NCBI RefSeq assembly: GCF_001043975.1
Contig: NZ_LABY01000024.1
Coordinates: forward strand, 1-49,072
Direction of reading: 5' to 3'
Source: Methylobacterium variabile
GTDB taxonomy: Bacteria > Pseudomonadota > Alphaproteobacteria > Rhizobiales > Beijerinckiaceae
DNA: 49,072 bases
Within the stretch, counting starts at the first letter, position 1; each line of letters starts with the position of its first letter. Below the pieces are notes generated by a model, which searched no databases, had not been told where the DNA came from, and was given only the letters and a program-made list of their open reading frames with translations. Positions 17,501 to 25,245 of the stretch are shown here, in pieces. The translations under genes and the position numbers were made by a program.

Positions 17501-18327
17501 TACCGGCATCACTCAAGCCGTTCCTCGCCGCCGTTTCCTTCGACGAGAAGACCATCCGGCAGGCCCTCTACGACCGTGTCGATCCAAACACGCATCTGAA
17601 GCTGACGCTGGATGCGCTGCAACGCCGCCTGAAGATGGCGGTCGTGAACCCTGGTCCGCTCTACAAGGCGATCGTCGCCGAGCTGCGCCAGCCCTGGGAG
17701 GTCTATTCCGCACGGGTCGAGGCCCTGCTGTCCGACCCCGAACCGCATGGGGGCTTACGCGGGCGAAAGGGCTGGTTCATTCCGAAGGCGGACAAGGAGG
17801 AACGGGCGAAAGCCGAGGCCGCCTTCGCGCAAGCCCTGACGGCAGCCAACAACCTCAAGGGGCAGTTCGAGACTTCGGCCGAGAAGGGCCGTGCGGCGGA
17901 GATGCAGTACCGCAAACGCCTGCTGATCGAGGTGCCGGGCGTGTCTCCGATCGCGGCCGCCGCGCTGGCCAAGGTCAGTCGCATGCCGGCGACGAAAGCG
18001 CTCGACGATGCGGTCGTGGAAGCGGTCGCGACCCCCGAGCTGCGGGCCGAGGTGCTCGCCTTCGCCGAGGCAGTCGGGCGCCGCTTCGGCGCGAATGGCG
18101 CGATCGGCCATTCGCCGGCGGAGGGACTTGGCCCGGATCAGTGGCTCACGCCCGAGGAGCGCGAGATCCTCAGCGGCGGCGGATACGTCGCCAGCTACGT
18201 CAAGGACGGCACCCTGGATGAACTCGTGCTTCGAGCGCAGCTCCAGCAGCAGACCCAGGACCTGCAGCAGGCCGAGAGCCAGCGTCAGGATCTTGACAGG
18301 GGACAGGACCTCGGCCTGTCGCTGTGA
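14521..18327 (+). CDS. traA: TraA relaxase-helicase (MOB_Q / MobA-MobL type)
   Basis: This 1268-residue conjugative relaxase starts with TTG at 14521 (MAIYHLSAQVISSGAGKSAV, the family's invariant opening). An in-frame TAA at 14494 leaves no ATG upstream, and AGGAA sits at a proper distance. The relaxase domain carries the metal-binding motif HDAPDNPHIH (135-144) and RIDHRSH (about 217). The helicase domain has Walker A GFAGAGKST (about 399-407), VLDEAGM, and the late motif GYAATVHKSQGATLDRV. The C-terminal 300 residues are helical and may hold a secretion signal like the BID regions of other alphaproteobacterial TraA proteins; the tail is Gln-rich. It nicks and unwinds the plasmid strand at oriT. 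Confidence 0.95.
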   Translation: MAIYHLSAQVISSGAGKSAVASAAYRRAATMTRESDGKVISYEGKQHVTHTELSLPARVPAWFQTAIDGRSENGASAFLWNAVERKEGQKGTGFAMEMNIALPLELTVEQNVALARDWIENAITQNGMVADWALHDAPDNPHIHVMVPLRKLTDDGFAAKFDFARDRDGNVLYREDGKPRYERLAGPMKHLVDWRRSWAETTNLHLAAAGLDRRIDHRSHVEAGIRIEPTEHIGVHAVNMAALGKVSDRVEAEKQKRRRNAQAIIEDPSTLLPILTREKSVFDERDLARAVFRYIDDPVAFDAVRLRLGQSSELVAVAEEVFDPESGRVVSPARWTTRALLRAEVLMQAATGRLYADQGHHVAQPALARAFATRPELSEEQREAVRHVTTPDRIAAVVGFAGAGKSTMLGVARAAWIGAGYRVIGGALAGKAAEGLERSAGIASRTLASWELAWKNDRDLLRPGDVFVLDEAGMVASEQLSRIVQEVERRGAKLVLVGDAMQLQPIEAGAGFRAITETIGYAELSEIWRQVSPAMRRASVAFARGEAAAALGVYREAGMIRFSPNREGAREALIAAWKPDYLGRKPDGGTSETLILAQTNADVLALNTMARSALKADGMLADEARFVTARGERMFAPGDRVLFLENDRSLGVKNGMLATVETASSGRLVVKLDRNGTGDGERIEVRAEAYRNLDHGYAATVHKSQGATLDRVHVLVTPGMDRHLGYVAMTRHRHSVVLHGAHADFVPDWRRAKFGVAPSTDVLDAAALDGLARRLSRDGSKASTLDHASEAAFREAAVSLTQPPEAMDGETVRDRERAAPVLDAGRMAAGIAALANRLEAEALTRESSGSAVVEVGAAPHAAERDASAKQPTIDVSVSPALAAIEVALRRLERSETETADRVRPQDLRALASAFAERRGLNGHAALTPALVKRAREMVRKAETQWRRLYGLATRLTAAWNTLAAARPSAAVKAASEAVAAAVNAAPEAPSRTGLPASLKPFLAAVSFDEKTIRQALYDRVDPNTHLKLTLDALQRRLKMAVVNPGPLYKAIVAELRQPWEVYSARVEALLSDPEPHGGLRGRKGWFIPKADKEERAKAEAAFAQALTAANNLKGQFETSAEKGRAAEMQYRKRLLIEVPGVSPIAAAALAKVSRMPATKALDDAVVEAVATPELRAEVLAFAEAVGRRFGANGAIGHSPAEGLGPDQWLTPEEREILSGGGYVASYVKDGTLDELVLRAQLQQQTQDLQQAESQRQDLDRGQDLGLSL

Positions 18328-18476
18328 TGCGGACGCCACGGTGGTCGTATTGGCGCCGGAGCAACGATGGGTAAGGGTAGGCAGGAGGACATCCGAGTTT
18401 TGGGCCGTCGGAAGCTGGATCGAGAGGCCTTGCCCGAAGCCGGATGCGGCCGGGCTGTTTTTGAAGGAACGACACC

Positions 18477-18758
18477 ATGCGCTTATCCGACCTGCCGGCG
18501 CTCGTGACCCAGCGCGAGGACGCCGTGACCCTGCTTCAGGCCATCGCCGCGGGCGTCGACGAGCGTGAGCTTAGCCCCTTCGTCACCGCTCTCACCACCG
18601 CCGAGGACGAGCAGGCTGTCGCGATCATGCGTGGCTCGGGCAACGAGATGCCCTTGCGCGTGCAGCTCGGAGCCCTGCTGGCGGAGGCTGGGCTGGTGAC
18701 TGGGGACGAGGCGTTCCAAGCCCTCGACGCGCGTCGCACTCGCGGAGCGGCCGCATGA
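18477..18758 (+). CDS. Small partner protein of the Fic gene, possible antitoxin
   Basis: A 93-residue soluble helical protein follows a GAAGGA RBS. Its stop overlaps the start of the Fic gene by four bases (ATGA), so the two are translationally coupled. This is the layout of VbhA/VbhT and FicA/FicT antitoxin-toxin pairs. However, the inhibitory motif (S/T)xxxE(G/N) that defines those antitoxins is not clearly present, so a different chaperone-like or unrelated role is possible. Sequence features are modest: acidic and leucine-rich, ending RRTRGAAA. Confidence 0.6.
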   Translation: MRLSDLPALVTQREDAVTLLQAIAAGVDERELSPFVTALTTAEDEQAVAIMRGSGNEMPLRVQLGALLAEAGLVTGDEAFQALDARRTRGAAA

Positions 18759-20059
18759 GCGCCGATCCCTACGTCTACGACGGCACCAACGTCCTGCGTA
18801 ACCGGGCCGAGATCCGGGATCCGGAGGCCCTGGCCGAGCGCGAGCAGTTCGTCTCGTTCCGGGCGCTGCGCCAGATGCAGAAGGAGCCCGCCCTGGGCAA
18901 CTTCGACCAGGCGCACTTCGCGGCCGTTCACAAGCGGCTATTTGGCGAGATCTATCCTTGGGCGGGCGAGACTCGCATGGTCGAGCTGCGAGAGCCGGAG
19001 GCCGCTCTCAACGGCCGCAGCGTCGCCTACAGTCCGCCGGCCGCGATCGAGCAGCATATGACGGTTGCCCTGGCCAGCCTGAAGCGGGAGGAGCCGGGGA
19101 ACCTCAAGGAGAGCCGGCCGGCGATCCGCTTCGCCCAGACCATGGCGGCGCTCTGGCAAGCTCACCCCTTCCGTAAGGGCAATACTCGCACCCTGCTGGC
19201 GTTCATGGAGCAGTACGCCCGGCACCACAATCAGCCTCTCGACCAAGCCCTCATCAATCGGGTGCCGCGCGAGACCCGCGACGCCCTGGTGCTCGCCACC
19301 CGCGGCCAGATCCGGACCTTCTCCGAGATGGTCCGCAATGCGAGGTATTCGGAGGAGCAGCGCGCCCACCCGGTGCTCGGGCGCCTCTCCGCCGAGGCGT
19401 TCGAGGCAACGCGCCTGATGGGCGCTCCGCGCATCGTCCTGCCCGAGCCCGGTACCCAGGTCCGCGGACAGGTGGTTGGGACGAGCTACCGCCACGCCCT
19501 CGTGCGCGAGGCACGCCAGATCTCGGCGGTGCCGCTGCACTCCTTCCACACGATGCCGGAGAACAACCAGCGCGTCGACGTACGCGTACTCGCCGAAGGC
19601 GAGCGCCTTGATCGCACCCAGTCGCGCGAGGAGGCAGTGCGAATTCAGGTCACCAGCCGCGTCCTGATACCGGCGACCTACCTGCTGCTCGCCGGTCAGG
19701 GACCGGAGGATGCGGCACGCAACCGGATCGAGATCCCCGGTCCGAGCGACACCCTGGCGGAGGCCTTGCAGACCCGTGCGCCCAGGGAGATCGCCGCCGA
19801 GCCACAGCTGGTCGCCGAGGTGCGCCGGATCGACCAGAGCCTGATCGAGCGGTTCGGCCACCAGGGCTCGGCCCTGCTGGTCGAGGGCAGTGTTGGCGAA
19901 GCCAGGAGCCTGCTGCCTCCCAACCAGGACCTGGCGGAAATCCGCGCCGTGCTCCAACCGCTGTTCAAGGCCGTGGTCGCGGACGACCGGCTGCAGATGG
20001 CGCTCGCCCAGCAGGAGACGCTCGGCCGCGACGAGCCGCAGCTCGGACGCTCGGTATGA
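18755..20059 (+). CDS. Fic-domain protein with altered active-site motif
   Basis: This 434-residue protein has an N-terminal Fic domain of the VbhT/Bep kind: YVYDGTNVLRN, HFAAVHKRLFGEIYPWAGE, and the active-site loop HPFRKGNTRT (137-146). The consensus is HPFx(D/E)GNGR(x)xR, so the acidic Mg2+ ligand is replaced by Lys and the second Gly by Thr, while the catalytic His and the Arg remain. AMP transfer may be altered or lost. The last 200 residues (from about 230) are an unrecognised region that might act as a transfer signal. It lies between traA and the DotM-like gene with four-base overlaps, so it is expressed with the transfer apparatus. Confidence 0.85.
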   Translation: MSADPYVYDGTNVLRNRAEIRDPEALAEREQFVSFRALRQMQKEPALGNFDQAHFAAVHKRLFGEIYPWAGETRMVELREPEAALNGRSVAYSPPAAIEQHMTVALASLKREEPGNLKESRPAIRFAQTMAALWQAHPFRKGNTRTLLAFMEQYARHHNQPLDQALINRVPRETRDALVLATRGQIRTFSEMVRNARYSEEQRAHPVLGRLSAEAFEATRLMGAPRIVLPEPGTQVRGQVVGTSYRHALVREARQISAVPLHSFHTMPENNQRVDVRVLAEGERLDRTQSREEAVRIQVTSRVLIPATYLLLAGQGPEDAARNRIEIPGPSDTLAEALQTRAPREIAAEPQLVAEVRRIDQSLIERFGHQGSALLVEGSVGEARSLLPPNQDLAEIRAVLQPLFKAVVADDRLQMALAQQETLGRDEPQLGRSV

Positions 20060-20973
20060 CCGCGCTGCATCGCAAGCCAGCGGCGACTGGAAGCGCCGGC
20101 AGGATCGTCGGTGCCGGCGTGCTCGGCATGGCCACACTGGCCATGCTCGGCCTCGTCTGGTGGAGCCTCTCGCCGATCCTCGGGCGCGTCTACGCCGGCA
20201 TTCGCCTTGCCGAGACGGCCACCCTGTGGCGGTTCACGGAATGGGGTCGGTACTTCACCACCATGCCGGCCGGCCAGCCCTTCGCATTCGTGTCGATCTA
20301 CAAATCGAGCGTCAGCTTCGGCTTGGTGGCGTCCCTGCTCACGGCGCTCATCGGCTATCTCGCCTGGCGCAAGCGCAGCCGGGAGCACATCGAGGTCATC
20401 ATCATGGCGCCCCGCGACGGCTTCGCGCACGACGCGATCAGCCAGCGGTTCGTTCCGGCCGATCGCCTGGTGAGGCCACCCGTCGCGGAACGGGAGCCGG
20501 TCAACTCGGTCCTCGCGCCGGCGGCCAATCCATTCACGGCGCTGCGCGACCTACGCGACGCCCGAGCGGTGGAAACGATCGTTGATGACGTCCCCTGGCA
20601 TCTGGCTGCCGTGCTCTTCCTGACGATCGACGCGGCGGCGCCACTCAGGGACCGCGAGGTCCGTAACGCCGTCCTCAAAGCCGCCAGGATCGCAGCTAAC
20701 GGCTATGCTGGAGATCCGAAAGCCGAGGTGCCGGCAAGCATCGTGTCGGTTCTGCACGGCCATATGCTGGTCGCGCTCACCGATCAGGCCGGACGGGACA
20801 TGCGAGCGCTCAACCAGGTCCATGGGATGCTCGGCAGCACCGAAGACCTGGCGGATGCCATTGCGGCACTGGCCGCCATGGCGCTTGCGGTAAACCGCTT
20901 GTTCTTCCCGGATTATGCTTGGCTTCGTCACGTCGACCCGAGCCTGCAGTCACGGATTACCGACTACGGGTGA
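20056..20973 (+). CDS. DotM/IcmP/TrbA-like membrane protein
   Basis: The product is 305 residues with two membrane segments near the N-terminus (about residues 17-40 and 87-105) followed by a cytoplasmic helical domain. The C-terminal FFPDYAWLRHVDPSLQSRI resembles the WLR-VDR region of DotM/TrbA, a partner of the coupling ATPase DotL in I-type systems. It is shorter than typical DotM (about 370). It is the last gene of the traA-fic-dotM run and faces the minus-strand secretion arm across a hairpin terminator. Confidence 0.65.
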   Translation: MTALHRKPAATGSAGRIVGAGVLGMATLAMLGLVWWSLSPILGRVYAGIRLAETATLWRFTEWGRYFTTMPAGQPFAFVSIYKSSVSFGLVASLLTALIGYLAWRKRSREHIEVIIMAPRDGFAHDAISQRFVPADRLVRPPVAEREPVNSVLAPAANPFTALRDLRDARAVETIVDDVPWHLAAVLFLTIDAAAPLRDREVRNAVLKAARIAANGYAGDPKAEVPASIVSVLHGHMLVALTDQAGRDMRALNQVHGMLGSTEDLADAIAALAAMALAVNRLFFPDYAWLRHVDPSLQSRITDYG

Positions 20974-21024
20974 AGCTCACGACGGCCGGATTGGCATAAA
21001 TACAGCGCCATAATCGTGTGGATT

Positions 21025-21061
21025 GCCGAGCAGAGGGTTCGTCACGCAGCCTCTGCTTGGC
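21025..21061. terminator. Hairpin between convergent operons
   Basis: GCCGAGCAGAGG (21025-21036) pairs with CCTCTGCTTGGC (21050-21061), 12 bp with one G-U, between the ends of the plus-strand dotM-like gene and the minus-strand operon. No T-run follows, so this is a candidate bidirectional terminator only. Confidence 0.5.
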
Positions 21062-21075
21062 GTCGGTTCTCCGTG

Positions 21076-21471
21076 TCAGGTATTACCGGTCATGTAAGTC
21101 GTCACGACCCCGATGATCACGCCCAGGATGGTGATGCCTGAGCCGACGATAAGCCCCATCAGCGACCGGCCGACGTCCTCGCGAGCGTTGTCGTCCTGCG
21201 AACTCTTGTAAAGCTTCACGCCGGAAATGCCGGCAAGCCCGATGCCGACCACCGCAAACAGGATCGTGAAGACGATGCCGGCGTTGTTGCCGCCCTGCGC
21301 GATGCTGGACGCGTTGAGCTGAGACGATTGTGCCTTCTGCCGCGCCGTCTTGAGAATATCCAGCGGTGCCGATGGATCGCCGGTGGTGCCCTGACCCAAA
21401 GCCGACATCGCGCTCATGGTCAGCATGGTAGCGCTCGCGAGCACCCGATACTGGACATGCTTGTAATTCAC
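21076..21471 (-). CDS. Small exported two-helix subunit of the I-type T4SS
   Basis: The 131-residue frame starts with GTG at 21471, with GGAGG placed upstream. A signal-peptide-like N-terminus (VLASATMLTMSAMSALGQ) is followed by a short hydrophilic part and two membrane helices (AGIVFTILFAVVGIGLAGISG and VGRSLMGLIVGSGITILGVIIGVV) separated by a charged loop. Pilin-like and IcmD/DotP-like subunits share this plan. It is the last gene of the minus-strand operon, 15 bases after dotO. Exact identity is uncertain. Confidence 0.6.
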   Translation of the reverse strand: MNYKHVQYRVLASATMLTMSAMSALGQGTTGDPSAPLDILKTARQKAQSSQLNASSIAQGGNNAGIVFTILFAVVGIGLAGISGVKLYKSSQDDNAREDVGRSLMGLIVGSGITILGVIIGVVTTYMTGNT

Positions 21472-21486
21472 AAAAAGCCTCCATTG

Positions 21487-24474
21487 TCATGAAGCGGTTC
21501 TGGATCTGTCGATCGGGGTCTGAGCCTCGCTCATGATCTCCCCCAGCACTTGATCGACGATCGTCTTGGCGATCCGGTCCTCACCGAACCGCGCCAACGC
21601 GGCCACCCGGCCCCATGTCTCGATGGCGGTACCATCAGGAAAACGGACAGCCAGGATGCGCAGCGCCTCGTTGACCGCCATCCGACGGTACAGTTCGTCT
21701 CGCACCAAGCGATCCTCTGCCTTGGTGGTCAGGGCCCACAGCATTCGGGGCCCGAGCGAATTGTTGAGTACAATCCAGCGCTCCTCCTCGCGGAGCTTGA
21801 ACCGAGCGAGCAGATTGGCGCCGCGCCGGCCCTGCGGGCCGTGCACCTGACGCTCAAGCGCGGATTTCACCGCCACATCGAAGCCGAAGGTCTTGCGAGC
21901 CTGCTCGCGGATCTCGTTCGAGTCGGCGTTAAGCACCAAGACCGTTGAGGCCATGTCTGCGAGCGTGTCGAAATCCGCCAGGAGTTGGCTGACCAAGATC
22001 AGTTCCAGACCCCATTTGCGGCCCTCGCGGGCGTCGGACTTCACCTGCTTGGCGATCGTCTCGACCCCACCAGTCAGGTGGTACTCGTCCATGCACAGGC
22101 GCTTAGGCGTCTCGGCCACCTGATGGTAGCGCGCTTCCCAGTACCGTACGTATTCCGCGCGGATCGCATCATCCGCGGGAAAATCCATCTTCGGGATCTC
22201 GTCGGCAAATCCGGAAATCTTCGACAGATAGACGTGCCGCGCGATCATGAACATCAGCGCGTTGTTGCGCTCGGCCTCGAGCGATTTGTGGCGCAGGGCA
22301 ACGTCCTGAAGGTCGATCGATACCACCCTGGCTTCGCCGAGGTCGAGCCGGGTCGGGCGGGCGAAGATCGGGAACTTCTCGATTGCCGCCTCGAGAGAGC
22401 GCTGCACCGAGCGGATCAGCTCGGGCGTGAAGTCCTGCGCCATGATCGGCTCGCCGAGCACCCGAGCGAGATCCTCCAGCACCGGCATCGCATGACGCTG
22501 CGCGCGCTGGGCTGCCGCGTAGAGTCGGCGCTCCATCAGGGCGTCGACGACGCGCCACCAGCGCGTCCGTCCGCTCACCTCGATCCGGTCGTGCGCGATG
22601 ATGCGGTCGAGCTCCGGATCGACGTTCGGCTGGTAGACCGAAGGGGAGGACGAGAATTCGAGGTCGCTCTTGAGCTGGTAGAGGCGCGAAATGAGGCGCG
22701 GGATCAGGAGTGCAACTTCCGCGCTCGACACATTGAGGAGCGTCGCCAGGAAGTTCTCGATGAAGGTCCGCTCGCGCTCGAGCGGCGTGCGCCGGCCGAG
22801 ACCGAGGTCGAACGGGTTGACGGCGTAGTCCGCGGTGTTGAGGAGGCGCACGTAGTACGCCTCGTGTCGCCGCTCGGGCGGCAGCGCGTTGCGCACCAGC
22901 TCGATGAAACCGCTGGAGCTGACGCCAACGTCGATCACGGCGAGGTACGGCAGCGCGGCGCCGGCGCTGAAGGCCGTGAACTCGACGTTGAGCCGGTTCA
23001 TCAACACCGACTTGCCCGAACCCGGCGTGGCGTAGATGAGGGTGAGCCAGAACAGCTGCTCGGCCGAGAGCGCCTCGTAGGGCACCGGCTTGCCGTCGGG
23101 CGTCAGCAGCATGCTCTGGCCCTGCTTGAACACCCCCGCGGTGCGGTGGAACGGCAGCATGGCGGCAAGATCACCCAGCGGCGCGATCGAGCCCGGCGGC
23201 ACCTCGGCCTTCACCGTCATGCCCGGGACAGTCTCGCAGAGCGCGCGTAATGGATTGTGGGGGGCGTCGGAGATCACGGCCTCGCCCCAAGTCATCATCC
23301 CGCTCATCAAGTAGGAGCGCCGCCGTTCCAGGAGCCCCGGATCCTCGCCCGGCTCGGTCCAGGTCGTAGCGATGACGCGGCCCTTAACGATGGCCTCGCC
23401 ATCCTTGTCGACGACGTCTTCGAGTTCGCGCAGCGCTCGGAACAGGTTCTTGTTGGTGGGAGATGCGAAAGCGAGGAGCCCCGCCACCACCTTCTTGAGC
23501 CGGAAACCGATATCGGCGTCGCGCAGCGCCTCGAGGTGGAAGCACACCCTGAACGGCATGTCGGCTGTTTTCGATGCGCTCTCCAGCAGCGTCTCGAGCA
23601 GCCGGTTGAACGGCAGGATGGTCGAGGGGAACATCCGCATGACCGCGAGCGCATAGCGGCGTCCGCCCATGTCGAGGGCGCGCATGTTGTTGGTGGCCTC
23701 GGCGTTCGACGTCATGATCTGCCGGGCGACCGTCGGGGTGAAGAACTCCGAGACGTCGTCGTCGTGCTGCTCCTTTGCTCCTGGATAACGTCGTGTCCCC
23801 GGTCCGTAGGGGGTCCAGCCGTCCGGGGTCTCGTGGTAGAGCACCGCCGCCCGGATCTGCTCCAGATCGCGCCGGCGCCGCTGGCCATCGGGCGAGAGGA
23901 TGCGTCCTTGCAGGCGCGCCTCGCCCAGCGCCTCCATGATCCGGCGCACGAAGGCGCCATGCGGCCCCGCGATCGAGCCGAGATGCAGGTAGGGGTTCTG
24001 GGCGTCCCGGGCCGGGGGCAGTGCCTGCCAGGCCCGGCGGTTCTCGCGCTGCTCCTTTCGGACCTCGTCGGGCGTCCCGGCGGTCGGCCGGGTCCAGGCG
24101 GCGAGCAGGATCGTCTCGGCCCGCGCCCGGCCCTCGAGCACCGTGCGGCCCTCCTCGATTAGGGCCTCGACCGACAGGCCCTTCTGGCGGGCGCGCCGGC
24201 CCTGCTGCGCGACGAAGGGGTCGAGGATCCGGGCGGTGTTGAGCGAGGACTCGTAGGAGATCGTGATCTGGTGGCCCGGTCGCTTCAGGATCTGGGCGAC
24301 CCCGCCGGCGAAGCGCTCGACCACGTTGATGAGGTAGTCCTCGCCCGAGATGATCGAGCGGGTGCCGTCGATCTCGATCAGGGTGAGCTGCGAGCCGTCA
24401 TGGGCGTAGACGACCGCTTCCTCGCGCTCCGGATCGAAGCCTGCGAGATCGCAGAACTTGTCGGCCGTCCTCAT
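21487..24474 (-). CDS. dotO: DotO/IcmB/TraU-type secretion ATPase
   Basis: This 995-residue VirB4-class ATPase would power the I-type T4SS at the inner membrane. Walker A is ATPGSGKSVL (about residues 479-488), and KRLCMDEYHLTGG supplies Walker B. The family's conserved DLGLGRRTPLERERTFIENFL block and the late region ELILVSQLLADFDTLADMAST are present. Length fits DotO/TraU (about 1000). The start overlaps the stop of the preceding membrane-protein gene (ATGA). Confidence 0.92.
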   Translation of the reverse strand: MRTADKFCDLAGFDPEREEAVVYAHDGSQLTLIEIDGTRSIISGEDYLINVVERFAGGVAQILKRPGHQITISYESSLNTARILDPFVAQQGRRARQKGLSVEALIEEGRTVLEGRARAETILLAAWTRPTAGTPDEVRKEQRENRRAWQALPPARDAQNPYLHLGSIAGPHGAFVRRIMEALGEARLQGRILSPDGQRRRRDLEQIRAAVLYHETPDGWTPYGPGTRRYPGAKEQHDDDVSEFFTPTVARQIMTSNAEATNNMRALDMGGRRYALAVMRMFPSTILPFNRLLETLLESASKTADMPFRVCFHLEALRDADIGFRLKKVVAGLLAFASPTNKNLFRALRELEDVVDKDGEAIVKGRVIATTWTEPGEDPGLLERRRSYLMSGMMTWGEAVISDAPHNPLRALCETVPGMTVKAEVPPGSIAPLGDLAAMLPFHRTAGVFKQGQSMLLTPDGKPVPYEALSAEQLFWLTLIYATPGSGKSVLMNRLNVEFTAFSAGAALPYLAVIDVGVSSSGFIELVRNALPPERRHEAYYVRLLNTADYAVNPFDLGLGRRTPLERERTFIENFLATLLNVSSAEVALLIPRLISRLYQLKSDLEFSSSPSVYQPNVDPELDRIIAHDRIEVSGRTRWWRVVDALMERRLYAAAQRAQRHAMPVLEDLARVLGEPIMAQDFTPELIRSVQRSLEAAIEKFPIFARPTRLDLGEARVVSIDLQDVALRHKSLEAERNNALMFMIARHVYLSKISGFADEIPKMDFPADDAIRAEYVRYWEARYHQVAETPKRLCMDEYHLTGGVETIAKQVKSDAREGRKWGLELILVSQLLADFDTLADMASTVLVLNADSNEIREQARKTFGFDVAVKSALERQVHGPQGRRGANLLARFKLREEERWIVLNNSLGPRMLWALTTKAEDRLVRDELYRRMAVNEALRILAVRFPDGTAIETWGRVAALARFGEDRIAKTIVDQVLGEIMSEAQTPIDRSRTAS

Positions 24475-24977
24475 CGATTAAGTCCCAGGATAACGGCAAA
24501 CTGGTAAACCGGCACCGACAGGGCGAAGAGCCAGGCGCCGAGCAGACCTGGAATGGCGGCGCGCAGCAGAGGAGTCGGACGGACGTGCAGCGCACAGAAG
24601 AGCTGGAACCCGGCAAACACCATCGCGCCGCACGACAGCATCATGCAGGCCGGATAGTAGACGTACATCAGCGGACGAGACGTGATCGCACCGCCGAGCC
24701 CTCTAAGAAGACTGTCGTAAAACAGGCCGGTCAGGATGAGGCATCCGCCCGCACTTAACCCGCTGACATGCAGCACCCGGCGCAAGCTCGGATCGGTGCA
24801 GACGAGGCGGGCCCAACCCGGCGCCGCAAAGACGACGAAGCAGCCGATGGCGAGCGTGAGAGCGATTGCCGCCTGGCTCACCACGGGGTGATCGACAAGA
24901 TAGAGGGCGGCGTTGGCCGTGAGCCTGTCGAGCAGGTGCCGAATTCCGTCTTTCATCGCGCTGAGTTCCGAGGTCAA
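24471..24977 (-). CDS. Polytopic I-type T4SS membrane protein (TraR-position)
   Basis: This 168-residue protein has about four membrane segments (for example VVSQAAIALTLAIGCFVVFAA, SGLSAGGCLILTGLFY and AAIPGLLGAWLFALSVPVYQF). In the IncI order dotG-traQ-traR-...-dotO it sits where traR (IcmC/DotE-like) is expected, directly before dotO with an ATGA overlap. No clear sequence signature was recognised, so the name rests on position and topology. Confidence 0.6.
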   Translation of the reverse strand: MTSELSAMKDGIRHLLDRLTANAALYLVDHPVVSQAAIALTLAIGCFVVFAAPGWARLVCTDPSLRRVLHVSGLSAGGCLILTGLFYDSLLRGLGGAITSRPLMYVYYPACMMLSCGAMVFAGFQLFCALHVRPTPLLRAAIPGLLGAWLFALSVPVYQFAVILGLNR

Positions 24978-24987
24978 GGCTGCGCAA

Positions 24988-25245
24988 TCAGTCGGTGAAG
25001 TAAAAGGAAAGCTGGGCGATCACGACTGTGACGCAGGTCATCGCGCTGCCGATGATCGCCGCAACGATCCAGTTTCCTGCCGTGCCGTCGGCCGACGTGT
25101 TCGCTTGGTAGACCCGCACCAGGGCGTATCCGGAGAGGAAGATGCCGGTGATGGCAGCCAGGACGATCAGGAGCCAGGCCAGGACCGGCATGAGCTCGAT
25201 CAGCCCGCGCAGCACGTCGGCGATACCCTTGGATCCGCCCATCAC
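24988..25245 (-). CDS. Small two-helix T4SS membrane protein (TraQ-position)
   Basis: This 85-residue protein has helices at LIELMPVLAWLLIVLAAITGIFL and NWIVAAIIGSAMTCVTVVIAQ. It overlaps the end of the dotG-like gene by four bases and precedes the four-helix gene, matching the traQ slot of IncI plasmids. Its topology resembles small IcmD/DotP-type subunits. Confidence 0.6.
   Translation of the reverse strand: MMGGSKGIADVLRGLIELMPVLAWLLIVLAAITGIFLSGYALVRVYQANTSADGTAGNWIVAAIIGSAMTCVTVVIAQLSFYFTD

Noticed and set aside
21985..24162. Long plus-strand frames opposite dotO
   Set aside because: Antisense shadows of a GC-rich gene; no start signals and low-complexity composition.
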